DNA of 64,000 nt. It comes from Gracilariopsis chorda (Eukaryota > Rhodophyta > Florideophyceae > Gracilariales > Gracilariaceae). The stretch is taken from contig NBIV01000002.1 in assembly GCA_003194525.1 (NCBI GenBank), positions 62,001-126,000 of the forward strand, in the 5' to 3' direction. The translations under genes and the position numbers were made by a program. Positions 1 through 11,577 of the stretch are shown here, piece after piece (position 1 is the first letter of the stretch; each line of letters begins with the position of its first letter). The notes beneath the pieces are model-generated. The model was not told the origin of the DNA. It saw only the letters and a program-made list of their open reading frames with translations, and searched no databases.

Positions 1-1345
1 ACACCCCGGTCTCCGGGAATTGAAACCGACAAACCCGGATTACCGGAAGCTTTTATCATACTGGTACTACCGGCTTGAAGATTCGTCACTTGGACTTACG
101 CCCCGTGGTACGGGAAAAGTGCGAGAATGCATTAAGCGAATGCAGCTCTCGCTCTGCAACCAGTGTTTTACTGGAGAAGACCCGGTCCTAGTACTGGATT
201 TCCTATCCCGCTTTGTAGCGGAGTCTGATATCCTCGGTATGAATGAGGGACAAGCCTATTTGGGTTTACCATATTTCTTACGGGGAGTGGCAGAGGACCA
301 ATACAACTCTGTCAGAGGATCTTCTCGTGCCTCCGAGGGAGGAGTTACTTGCTGGCCGGAGGCTGTGCAGTATCTTCTGCGCTCCTACGCCACCAACACC
401 GCTATTCAGCAGGCTATCCTCGCTTTGCGAGATACACTCCAGCGTGCTGGAGAGACCGAGACCGATTACTCGGTGCGCCTTAACAAGGCTTTCCACAGAT
501 GTGGTAACGTATACCCCCCTGGGGAGCGCAGTACCAATGTCATCGATGGTCTTGACCCGGCAATCCGGAGTTTAGTTACCCGTTATCGGGAGGACAAGCG
601 GAGGATCACCTACCTCGAGCTGGTCCAACACGCCCGAGGGGAAGGGGATGAACGTCGTGCAAGAACTCCGAACAATCGGTCTAAATCCGCCAAGGCGTTG
701 TAGCTGGAAAGCGAAGCTTCCTCACTCCCGCTCACCGCGGATGGGAACAATGGACAGGGATTTGATACCGTGCATTTGGTGCAGGAGGATGGTGTGTCGA
801 TACCCACCAGTGATTTACCGTCAACGACGCAGATGACCCGTGATTCGGGAACAGAAGATCCCGTTCTATACGGTGGTAACAGTCGGGTTCAACCCCAACG
901 ACTCCCGTTTTCAAACGGTCAATCCCGTTATCAACGGCCTGGATGGACTGACACCCGCCCTGCGGTTCGCTTCTCCGATACTCGGAATAATAATCCGCGT
1001 GTCGCGGTGCTGGCTCTCATTTGCCACCTGTGCTATGCCCATGGCCATACCTCTCCTCAGTGTATTTGTTCACTGAAGGATATGGCCAAGGTGGTGGCAA
1101 ATTATGAGGCCCTCACTCCAGAGGAGAAACGTTCCGTCCCGACGGCTTCCTACCTCCGTGCTAAAACGGACTTTTCCCACGCCCTACCACAGACCCCGCG
1201 TGCGCGGCAAGCTTCATACACCCCGATTCGGGAGATCACGCAACCATCCGTTGCAACCCCCGCTTATGCGGATAGAAACCCCCGTCAACGGGATGAAGCA
1301 CTCGTTGTAGAGGAAACCAACCCACCGCCGAAGGCGGAAAACTAA
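1..1345 (+). pseudogene. gag: gag of element A (C-terminal part)
   Basis: Encodes the structural Gag protein of the element. The visible part begins at the equivalent of about residue 268 of element B's Gag, where both share the motif KPTNP.YRKLLSY.YYRLEDS. A capsid-like helical segment follows, with the conserved GSSRASEGGVTCWPEAV stretch. Near 1020-1065 a single zinc knuckle of the form CX2CX4HX4C (CHLCYAHGHTSPQC) marks the nucleocapsid part that binds RNA. The gene is broken. Pol begins about 80 bases downstream in the -1 frame, the same relation as in element B. Confidence 0.9.
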
Positions 1346-1425
1346 CTGAGGGCCTCTTCCCTTTGGGAGAGGCGTCCTCAAGAACGAGGCTGTTGGCACC
1401 CGAGGCGTCCTCGCCTCGCTAGCCG

Positions 1426-4400
1426 GTGAAAGTCCTCTCGAGGAAAGACACCGCTGACGCGGACTCTGCGCATCTCGGTGTGTTGCGTCGCCCGTGGATA
1501 CGGAATAAAAATCCCCGGATTCCGGGTAGAGTCTTGGTCTTGGCCAAACGCAATTATAAGGTCTATGCCGACCTTGGCCTTGATCCCCAGTTTATGGTGA
1601 GGTTTCTCACTGTCCTGGATACAGGTGCAGGCCCCAACTTTGTTGTGGAATCATTGTTACCCCCGCTTGTGCGGTCTCGTATCCGCTCTGACGCGGTCCC
1701 CGAAATTTCGGATGCGAACAACAATCCGTTACAAACGGTGGGCACAGTGGACCTCGTCGTGAGACTTGGTACCTCTGTGGTGAAGTTGGACTTCATCGTT
1801 TGCCGTTCATTGGCCGCACCAGTTATACTGGGATGTGATTACTGCGACAGATTTGTCGACGCAATCAGGCCCCGCCTCAGGCGTGTAGAACTTGACGACG
1901 GATCGTCGGTTCCGATTGTTCGCCGCCCGCTAAAGCGGTCCTCTCGGAAACAAGTTCCGCTCCCTGCTGCGCAGGAACCACCGCCCGCGTCCCGCGAGTC
2001 CACCAAGCTCCGCGTCGCTGCCTCGGTTTCTATACCGGCTGAGTCCCAAGTCTGGGTGCAGGTAAATTCCCGTCAACACGGTCTTCGGGTTATACAACCC
2101 CTCGCCTCGTTGTACGAGAAATCCCAGCTGGCGCTGGCTAATGGAATTGTCTCCATTTTCCCGGATGTTCCTTTCCGGATATTGGTTGCCAACCTTGGCA
2201 AACACCCCCAATATCTGGTAAAACACCAAGTAATTGGGAGTGTAACCCCCCATCCTATGGGAATGCTGCCAACAAAGATGACAGACGCCGATGTACTCGG
2301 AGTTACCACCTCTTCTGAGGAGTTCGCCCTGCCGTCCAAAGACGTCAAGTCTAAGGAGGGGGAGGAAACCGCTACTTCAGCGTCGAACATACCGAGTAAC
2401 TCGGAATTGCGAACCACACCTGTTCCACAGGACAATGCTCCATCGAGCAACGACCGGATTGATCCGGAAAAGGCACTTGAAGCGCTGGACTTTAGCCACG
2501 TGCCAGAGTCGCACCGCGACAAACTCCGTACCATGTTACGGGAATTCACCACAATGTGGGATGGCTCGCTTGGCGAGATTAACGCAACGGAACACCGGAT
2601 CGATTTAATCCCCGGTGCGCGACCGGTTGCACATACCCCTTACAGGGCAGGTCCGAAAGCTCGGGAAGAGAAGCAGTCCCAAGTGGACAAGATGCTCCGC
2701 GCAGGTGTGATTGAGCCCACTCAATCACCCTGGGCATCCCCAGTTGTACTGGCTTTAAAGGCCGACGGAACCTGGAGGTTCTGTGTCGACTACCGCCGGC
2801 TCAATGCCGTGACCGTTAGGGACACGTACCCTATCCCTCGTATGGACGAGTGCATTGACTCCCTTGGAGACGCCACCGTGTTCACGGCCCTTGATGCCAA
2901 TTGGGGATATTGGTCAGTACCTGTCAGACAAGAGGATCGCGACAAAACCGCATTCACCTGCCACGCAGGAACGTACCGCTTCAAGCGGATGCCATTTGGG
3001 TTAACCAACGCCCCCGCCACCTTTCAGCGTGCAGTAGATATTCTACTCAACCACTTTAAGTGGCGGAGTTGTCTGGTCTACCTTGATGATATTATCATTT
3101 TCTCCAACTCGTTGGACGACCATCTCACTCACGTCTGAGACGTGCTGACCGTACTCCGCGATGCGGGAATTACCCTCAAGTTGAGGAAATGCGAGTTTTT
3201 CACAGATACTGTGAAGTATCTGGGTCACATTATCCGTCCTGGACGGTTAGCGATCGAGAAAGCTCGAGTGAAATCCCTCGTCGAGGCGAAAGAGCCCCGT
3301 ACTCAAACGGAACTGCGCTCCTTTCTGGGGCTGGTCAACGTCTATCGACGGTTTATCCCGAACTTTTCGGATACTGCGGCGCCCCTGAACGCGTTGTTGC
3401 GACAGAGGAACCCCCCAAAACTGGGAACACTTACGCCCGAGCAATCGGAAGCCTTTAACTCCTTGAAGAAGGCTGTCACATCAGCACCAATCCTACATCT
3501 CCCAAAACTTGGGTTGCCATACTCCGTAGATACGGACTCGAGCGACTTCCAAGTCGGGTGTGCTCTTTTTCAAACCACCCCCGAGGGGGAACGACACCCA
3601 ATTGGTTATTGGTCGCGCTCGCTCAATGTTCATGAGCGGAACTACTCTGTATCGGAGAAAGAGTGCCTCGCCGTCGTATGGGCGATGACCACTCTGCGCC
3701 CCTACCTTATGGTACTTCACTTCACTTTGTACACGGATCATTCCTCATTGAGGTGGTTGATGAATAACTCCGACCCGTCGGGACGCCTCATGCGCTGGAG
3801 ACTCCGTCTCGCGGAATATGACTTTCAAGTCATTTATAAAAAGGGTGCGCAGAACACCCAGGCCGACGCTTTGTCGCGGTTACCCACAAGTGGGGAAGCA
3901 CTCCCAACGGAGGATGATGAAGTCCCATGTTTCATGGCCATAGACCCGGATGATCCGGAATATGCCGTCGAGGCTAGGCCAGAAAACTGGGACGAGGATG
4001 CTGATTTTGACGAACTACTCGCATCGCGAGATAAATCTGAGAACCCGTTACCGGGACACTTTGTACCGGTATCACCGGAAGAAATGATCCGAGAACAATT
4101 CGGCGACCCATTCTGTACGAGGATTCGCGCCCGTCTTAACGGTGGTGAAGATCTCCCTTTCGGGGTAAACGACAAAGGCTACCTCGTAAGGAAGGTCGAA
4201 GCCCGCCCACAGATTGTGGTACCTCATTCCCTGCAGTCGCGGGTGTTACATCTATCACACTACGCCCCCATCGGAGGTCACCCAGGTGGGAGGAAACTCT
4301 ACCTAACCCTGCGAAGGGATTTCTATTGGCCCGCCATGGCGGTGGATTGCTACGCAACTGTGCGGTTCTGTAGCAAATGCGCGAAGAATCGCTTCAAGCT

Positions 4401-6804
4401 CCGCAAAAATGCGAAGAAGATGAAACTATTCCCCGCAAGGGCGCCGCTCGAGTTTATCGCGATCGATATTCTCGGACCACTACTCACCACGAAACGTGGA
4501 AACAAGTTTCTACTTGTCATTACCGACCGCTTTTCTAAGCTGGTACGGACTGTCCCTCTTCGGAGGATAACCGCTCTCACGGTGGCCCAGGCTCTGGTGA
4601 CGCACTGGATTTTTGTCTACGGTCCCCCTGTGGAGGTGCTCTCCGATAACGGGAAACAGTTCGTGAGCAAGTTCTTCCAGGATGTTTGTCGCATCCTGGA
4701 TGTCAAGAACTTGTTCACGACTACCTACCACCCAGTGTAATGGGCAAGTTGAACGGTTTAACCGGACGTTACTCTCGGCGTTACGTTCCTACGTCGCAGA
4801 ACACCCAAAGAACTGGGACATGTACGCTTATGCGGTAACCTACGCGTACAATACGCAGGTACACTGGACTACCGGAGTTTCGCCATTCGAGTTGGTTCTA
4901 TCTAGAATACCCCCGCCTGTGGCGCTGGAACCCCAAGCTACCTTGGACAATTTCCCATCTGTGGGTATCTACCGGCAGTAATGGAAGCAATGGCTTTCCA
5001 AGCTGGTCCCCGCTGCGCGGAAGTCTATGGCACGGGCCCAAGCCGCTTACAAGCGGGATTTTGACGCTCGCCTGCGAGGAAAGACCCCCCCGATTCGGGC
5101 AAATAACTACGTCTTCATCAGGAAGGAGTACTACAACCCGGAAAGGGAGAAGCGTCACAAACTCTCGCCTGTGGCGGACGGACCCTTCAAGGTCATCTCT
5201 GTTAATGCCCACACTGTCGTTATAGAGATAGGTGGAGCACACGAGCGAATCTCCCGCGATCGTGTCGTACTCGCCCCCACTCCCTCCTCAGAGGTAATCC
5301 TGGATTCAGAACATCCCGTTTCTACGGACTCTGCAACACCGGAATCCTCCGGGAGTACTAGGCCTACGGTGCTACCACACCCCAGCCGGGGACTCTCAGA
5401 CCTACCGAACCTGTCGGACTCACAGGCGCAGCCGGGTAATTCGGGCCTCTCAACGCCCGCCCCCCTGGCGCGAATATATACCCGCCAGGCGGGGAATGTT
5501 ATCCCTTATCCCGCAGCTACGTCTAAGAAGGGGGAGGAGAACACTCGTTTTCAAGGAAGATATCGCCGTCGCAACGGGAAGTTGAAACGCAGCTACTGCA
5601 CACCCCTGTCAGGGAAGGATCCCCGTTACGGGAGTACGGCGACGATCGCCCTCAATCCCCTGAGCAGGGCGATGCCTCGAAGCCGCCGTTGGCGGAAGTC
5701 CCCGCGGAAGCGGTTCAATCAGGTCGATCAGACCCGCGCCTTGCGGAGAAGAGGCGCCCAGATACACCAGCGCCGCTGGGAAATCCCCACACCCAACCTG
5801 GGGAAAAGGGCAGCCAAGCCGCAGCCGAAGCTTCAGGCCCTGGCCCGCAAGCGCCAGAAACGCCTTCCGTCGTCGACGCAATTGAAGCCCCCGTTCCGGG
5901 GAATAATTTGCACCACCTCCCGCAACGCTGCTGGGAAGAACCGAGGAACTCGGAAAAAGCGCACGCCATCGCACGCTCGAAACCGGTCATACCGGACGCT
6001 GCTCCTCCGCGTGGAGACGGTGCACCGCACTTAGCGGCCAAGCCCCTGAAAAGGGTGTCATCCGCACCTGCCCGGCACCCCCCAAAGGGGAATTTTGACC
6101 AAAATACCGGTGTACCGGAGTTAGCCCCAGGCAACCTTTCAGTAGCCGGGGACACCACGGCATCGCCGGAACGTATGGTGCAGAGCGCTCGTGCGCCTGG
6201 CAGGGAGGCGGTTTGCCACCCAATCACCGTGTCGCACGGGACCCCCCAGGGGATTGTGTAAATGCCGATTCCGCAGGAGCGGTCATCTTCCCGCAAACTC
6301 GCGGTTCGTGAGCTCAACCGCGAAGGCGGAACCCAAGTCCCCCGTCGACTGGCGGTTCGCCCGCAATACCGCGAAAGCGGAAATGAACCTGCCCCAATGG
6401 GGAATGACTTGCCGGTAAAAACCGTGGCACCACACACCCTCTTGAGGGATATCTTCCCGCATGAGCAGCGGCCGCTATCACAGCGCACGGCAACGCCGGA
6501 GTTATCGCCGAACAACCTGCTAAGGGACATTATACCGCACAGCGGGCAGCCCCCGCAAGGGAGTACAACCACCACCCGGCACGGCCGGCAGGTCTACGAA
6601 CGAGAGCTCGTAGTAGACCGACTTGTCGGACACACCTGGGACCAGGATGGTATTCTACAATACCGCGTCCGCTGGTACGGGTACGACCCCAGTGGGGATA
6701 CGTGGGAGCCAATTGAACACCTCCCACGGTCGCAGGTCCTGCGATACCACCGTCAAACCGGAACTGCAGCCCCAGCCACGCTGGTTAATGCCCAATTTGA
6801 GTAA
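1426..6804 (+). pseudogene. pol: pol of element A (PR-RT-RH-IN-chromodomain)
   Basis: A broken polyprotein gene. Parts in order: aspartic protease with LDTGAG near 1615; reverse transcriptase from about 2650 with VDYRRLNAVT, a divergent first catalytic block and the YLDDII catalytic box near 3080; RNase H from about 3520 (DTDSSDFQVG, TDHSSLRW); integrase from about 4230, with an HHCC-type zinc region (HYAPIGGHPGG, CSKCAKN), catalytic core (AIDILG, LSDNGKQF) and a GPY/F-like C-terminal module near 5185 (DGPFKVI). A long proline- and charge-rich linker leads to a chromodomain at about 6604-6766 (YRVRWYGY, DTWEP). Chromodomains of this class guide integration to marked chromatin. The catalytic order is that of Ty3/gypsy, not copia. 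Confidence 0.93.
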
Positions 6805-6995
6805 CGTTGCCGCGCGAGCGGAGAGCGATAGGAAAGGATAACAAGGCAAGGTCCGTCGAAGACGGGGAACTCAACCGAGAAGCACCGTTGTAAACGGGAA
6901 AGTTTATTCAGGGGAGCAGCTAGCTCCCCACAATACTACACTACACTAACTGGGATAGCCAGGGAAAGAAGAACCAGGAAACTGGACTTGAGGTT

Positions 6996-8674
6996 TCACT
7001 CACCCCCATTGTCCGGAGCGTAACCACCAGCGAGGGGGTAGGCCAACGCGTCCGCCATGGTGGTGACATCCCCCGATACCTCGGCAGCGCAAAGACCGGC
7101 ACCCCAGAGAAAACGTGCGATGATCTCGTTTTCATTCGCCGTCACCCCGCTGGGGATAGAAGGTCCGGCACTTGCCGCCAAAGGGTCAGCAGCCGGCTCG
7201 GCCGGAGAAACCCCCTCTGGGAAAGCTTCCGCGCTAGCGCCAGTTTCCTCTACGTCCATCTCCCCGGGTTCTTCCGGTTCTTTATCGACCATTGGGTCAT
7301 CCCCGCCGTATGCGCGGTAGTAGTCGTCAGAATCGACGTACCCCACAGGGTGGTCTTCCGGCACATGCCGGGGTGTATCGCGAAGCTCGCGCGCATCCTC
7401 GGAGGAAATTTCCCGGAACTCCCAGCGGTCGAAGTAGATAAAATCCCCCGCAAGGGCGGTGTTTCTACCCAGTCCCGGACCACCGGTGTTACCGCTGCCG
7501 CCATCCAGACGACCGCTTTGCTCCAGCGGAACCTCACTCCAGCTAACGCTGTCGATGTACCCAAGTAATTGGAGGACCTCTTCATGTTGGCCTAGCCCCG
7601 GAGGGGGATGCGAAGATCCAGGTTTCGGATCGCTGCCCGCACACGCGGTGGAAGGAACCAGAGACGATACTGGTCGTACGCCTCGTTGAGGATATAAGCC
7701 GCAGTGCGGGCCGCCCACTCCGTAACCACTACGGACCACAACCCCGACCGGGGATCATGCATGAGCAGCGAACCGAGGTACGTAAGTACCGGCGGGAGTT
7801 CTATGTAGCACCCCAGGCGGGCTTCGTGGAAGCGCCACCACTCGGGGAGTGCTACATACCGACCTATTCGGTGAGGCGGCGCAATCCGCTTTATCTCCAC
7901 GTTCTGGTACGGGATGAAATACCCGAATCGGGATCGCCAACGCCACTCGTAGCGGATGAAGTTTTGGAGAAAGTTGGACCGTTATTGCCGGGGAAGGTAC
8001 CTGAACTCCGCCCGAATAATCGGTCGCTCCCAACAAAGGGCTTCTTGCCGCGCTGCGGGGAAATTCCTCCAAGCGAGGGTCTCGAGGCGGAACAGGTTCT
8101 CGCCGTACCCAATCTCGCCGCGAGTGCGGAAGTAGCTAACGTCGAAGCCAAGCTCCGGTGGGACCGGTATATCGAATGGAGCCCGGCTCTGCCGTTGGTA
8201 CGCCATGCGCGTCAACGCGGTCTGTGCTGCAGCGACGGTCTCGCCCGAATTTCTTCGGAGATGGTGACGCGGAATTGCAATCCGGTGACGCCAATCCCAC
8301 GATGTGGTGACTGCTCTGGGCAGATCCCCAGGAAGGGTGTCTGAGCCATCCGCATAAGCGGTGACCAACCCCTCATTGAGGACAGCGACCGGGTGAAACC
8401 ACGGAGCAAGGCGCAGGCGCGACGCGTGATTCCGATTCATCGGGTTGAGCCCCACCAGGGTGTTGTATGTTGGCCAGTTGGACACCGGAGTTGTTCCGGA
8501 GGACACCACTGAAGGTGGTAGTGCGAAGGGATGGTCGGCTGCAGCAGCCATATTCCCCGGTTGTACCGGATGTCGATCGCCCTGAGGCAGAGGAACTGAC
8601 CGGAAACCGGTGGTTTATCGCCCGACAAGTCTCGGAGGTTGGCTGTGGTTGTTGATGTTGTTGTCGTCGTTCAT
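6996..8674 (-). pseudogene. Reverse-oriented extra gene (aORF) of element A
   Basis: A gene on the strand opposite to gag-pol, filling most of the space between the chromodomain and the 3' LTR. It is a broken copy with about three breaks, but its pieces align in order with the intact homologue of element B at 19941-21656. Shared blocks are APWFHP, DWR.RIA, EFRYL, a GRY.[AP]LP.WW block, EWAAR.AAY, RLW[YF][IL]PP, HPVG and an acidic DDPMVD segment before a short C-terminal helical motif. The likely start is the ATG whose A is at 8674 (MNDDNN...), preceded by a TATA-like box about 100 bases upstream. I recognise no known domain, no signal peptide and no membrane segment. Function unknown. Confidence 0.8.
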
Positions 8675-8768
8675 TTCTCCCTTGTCGAGGGTGGCTGTTG
8701 TTGTCGTTTGTGCGCTATGTGACTCTGATGCAGAGGGATTTACCGGAGAACCGGAGACAGAGCACGCG

Positions 8769-8777
8769 CTTTTATCA
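8769..8777 (-). promoter_or_regulatory. TATA-like box before aORF of element A
   Basis: On the minus strand the sequence TGATAAAAGC lies about 100 bases upstream of the presumed aORF start at 8674 and inside the element, between the polypurine tract and the gene. The match to a TATA box is weak on its own. It is supported by boxes at nearly the same distance in elements B and C. Confidence 0.4.
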
Positions 8778-8824
8778 CCCATTTTCGTCTGGGAATCCTC
8801 CGCGTCCGCGGTCGTTTTCCCGTC

Positions 8825-8837
8825 TTAGGGGGGGATA
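8825..8837 (+). other. Polypurine tract of element A
   Basis: A G-rich run (TTAGGGGGGGATA) directly abuts the 5' TG of the 3' LTR. This is the expected position of the primer for plus-strand DNA synthesis. Element B has the similar TTAAGGAGGGGATG in the same position. Confidence 0.75.
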
Positions 8838-9644
8838 TGAAGTGCAACGCCCTCAGGGAGGGATTCTAGGTACTTGATCGTTTTCCCGATATTATCGGAT
8901 GTGCAGTGTGTATATGAACTACGCCCCACAATGGTGGGTATGGACACGTGGGACACGGTTTTGGGCCAATTGGCGGTTGGCCACAGTAGTGGATGTTGCC
9001 ACGAAATGTGGAGTATTTTAGTTAATATTATTTATTATTTTCACACCCATTTCTGGGAAGCTAGTACTTAGTGCGACGGCGCACTGCCGTCGCACCAGTA
9101 AACCTTCCCCAAAAAGGGACCCCAACCTGGGGAATTGGCTCTAGTTGTTGCCGCTTGCGCGCGTGCTCTACTCCTCCTTGGAGGGAAACGCCGTAAACCA
9201 CGGGACATCTAACCCCCTTGCACATCTAAAGAAGCCCACCCTTGGGAGTATAATTGTTCCAATCACATTGGTGTTTCGCCCTGTATAGGGAGTCCTGTCC
9301 AGCGGCATTGCCGTATCTGTTCGTCGCTCTCGCGACTCACTTCACCCTTCCTTTTTCCCCTTTTTAGGGTAGCACCTCCCGCTATCCGCGGCCCTCGTGT
9401 GCGCATCCGCTCACACACCCCCACTTACGTGGAAACATACCTCTACTGAGGATCACACCCCGCTCACGCGGATACTGATTCTTCGCCTTCACCTCCCTGC
9501 GCGAGTCGAGACAGGTGTCCCTGGTCTTACAAACCGGCTTCGCCGTGACAACTCTGGGAGGGCTCTATCCAACTGGGTTCACCTCGTGAGAGGAAGATCC
9601 CGAACGTCTTTCGGTGTTTTTCCCCTTTGGGGCATTGCACCACA
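8838..9644 (+). repeat. 3' LTR of element A
   Basis: About 807 bp, from TGAAGTGCAACG to CATTGCACCACA, so the ends form an imperfect inverted repeat (TG...CA). Both ends match the ends of the element B LTR (TGTAGTGCAAT... and ...ATTGCACCACA on that element's sense strand). The right 90 bases also align with the B LTR (GGGCTCTA.CCA.CTGGG). It contains CACGTGTCCA on the minus strand (8941-8950) and a perfect 10-bp hairpin at 9071-9095. The paired 5' LTR is outside the window. Confidence 0.85.
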
Positions 9645-11577
9645 ACCCGCACCACCACCCGCCGCCCGCGCCATCGCGCAGCCGGGCGCCTCCAGCGCGC
9701 CGCACCACCACGCGCACCACCACCCGCGACCCGTACCGCGGTCAAGCCCCACGTCCATCATGTTCTCTGCTGCTCCTAGACGCCACCACCTCAGGCAGCC
9801 GTTCATGCGGTGGCACCTACACCGGAGCTCATATCGTATGCCATGCTGCACCGTACCCAGATCGTATATCCGCATGACTCCGCTATCATCGCCGCCACCG
9901 TTACGCACGAAGTGGAGGGCGCTACTACCCCGGATCAACATACCACACACGCTTCAGCTACCGCCCTGCCACGAAAAAGCAAAGTTAAAGGAGGCTCACA
10001 GCTGTGTGTACATATTGAGACGTTGGTTTATAATATGGACAAGAGAATGGATAGGAGTGAGGTTTTGCAGACAATTGCAGTTTGAAGCAAAAACCGCCCC
10101 GTGCATCAGCCAACACACATACAACTTTGATGTGCTTGAGATATGAGATCATTCAGAATTGTAACAACGTCCTCCATCTTCAGCTCACATTCCGCAACAC
10201 GGCGTAAAATATCCTCTAGTTCGAGCAGTAAAGAGGAAAAAAAACCAAAGCTCTCAGCACTATTCGGGAATGATTCCGTTCCCAGTTGTGCGTTCTACGG
10301 CGATGACAGCGATGGCGCATGTTATTTTTCTGCTTCCATCTCTACTAAATGAAAGTACTGAAACCAATGTCCGGAAAAGCTGGGATCATTTGAGAGCCCA
10401 CAAATGATAGAGTTAACGTATGGCCTGATGAGGTGGCTGGAAGAATGTTGCTGGAATTATGCGAGGCCCTCACAAGATAGTATATACACAAAAATTACCC
10501 TAAGAAGTGTAATAACTTTTGCTAAGTTGGTCCTTCATGGCAAGTATGTGGCCCATGACAGGTTATTATGAGTTGTTGCTTATAGCTAGTATGATTAAGT
10601 AGAGATTATGCACCTAGTCTACTTTTCTGTAAAACCACGACGTCGGCTGCCTCCATGCCAACTCCGGCCAGACCAATTCTTTTTGCTTTTGCGACCTCCT
10701 CTTTCTAATAGAGCTGTTTGCCTTACCTTGCCTCCAATAACACTTTACCCCACTTTTACTGCATAACCATGCAGCTCAATTTCTTGCATATCTTGAGTGA
10801 AGCGGCTGCTTTGGTTTGTTATGAGATCAGCCAGCGTACTAGTTTGCTCAAAGCCACGCACTAAACCTTAGGTTTTGTTCTTTCTTGTTCGGTGAAAACC
10901 TTTTTATCTCTATTGTGCTAGATCTAAGGTTGGTTGCGCATCTGTTGTCACCACTGTTTTTCTCCACCGCTACCAGTGGGCCGCTGTCTTGTGTACGCTT
11001 TTACCACTATCTATTTCCGCCTTGCCTTAGTCAAGGCAGTTCATTTATTGTGTCTGCTCCCGCAGTACTCACGTTTCTATTAACCCTTTTCGGTCTACTA
11101 TCTATTGGCATTGCTGCCAGTGCTGGTACTCTCGAGCTACGAATATATTTTCAAGCTACTCTCCAGCAAAGAAGGGTACAAAAAGGGCTGTCATTGTCCG
11201 GTGTCGTGAAATCGTGCAACATGACACACAAACAGTTAGCAAAACGGCTGTGTAGCTACAAGGGTAAGGGTAACCCTTTAGCGACCGTTACCTGTATATA
11301 AACTCGTGTGTATGTGTGTTTTTAGTAACGATCATCATGAAGTTTGATCTGCAAGTGTATGTAACGGCCATTGCGGGCAGAGAAAAGAGGAGAAAAAATC
11401 AGGAGGTTGCGAGGACTAGTAACAAAACGTGGAAAATTGGGGTCAAAAACAGTGGTGTCTTGAGAGGAGCGTGACAACTCGTTGGGGGTGATTGTTGTTG
11501 CATCGCGAGGAGGAAGCGAAACGCACACCAAGTGGGTACTGCGCCGTTATCAAGCAGTTGGGAGAACAAAAAGAATG
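9645..11577. other. Intergenic stretch between element A and the SMP-30-like gene
   Basis: The first 100 bases are CAC-rich low-complexity sequence next to the LTR of element A. Several modest open frames occur (for example 9810-10085, 10143-10352, 10885-11301), but none shows a recognisable motif, consistent codon use or neighbours. I see no RNA gene. Near 11262-11278 is an AAGGGTAACCCTT-type palindrome like others found between host genes in this window. Confidence 0.5.

Larger units (their letters stand above)
1..9644 (+). mobile_element. Element A: Ty3/gypsy chromovirus, 5' end outside window
   Basis: An LTR retrotransposon reading rightwards: gag (from within the gene), protease, reverse transcriptase, RNase H, integrase, chromodomain, a reverse-oriented extra gene, polypurine tract and 3' LTR. 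The order RT-RNase H-integrase and the C-terminal chromodomain place it among Ty3/gypsy chromoviruses. It is broken, with roughly six to eight breaks in the visible part, so it is probably inactive. Its gag and pol are close relatives of element B (18853-30439), and the LTR ends of A and B share the same extended terminal inverted repeat. The 5' LTR and the first part of gag lie left of the window, so target duplication and LTR age cannot be measured here. Confidence 0.95.

Noticed and set aside
9397-10146. 249-codon plus-strand frame spanning the LTR end of element A
   Set aside because: It starts inside the LTR and runs into CAC-rich low-complexity DNA without any motif.
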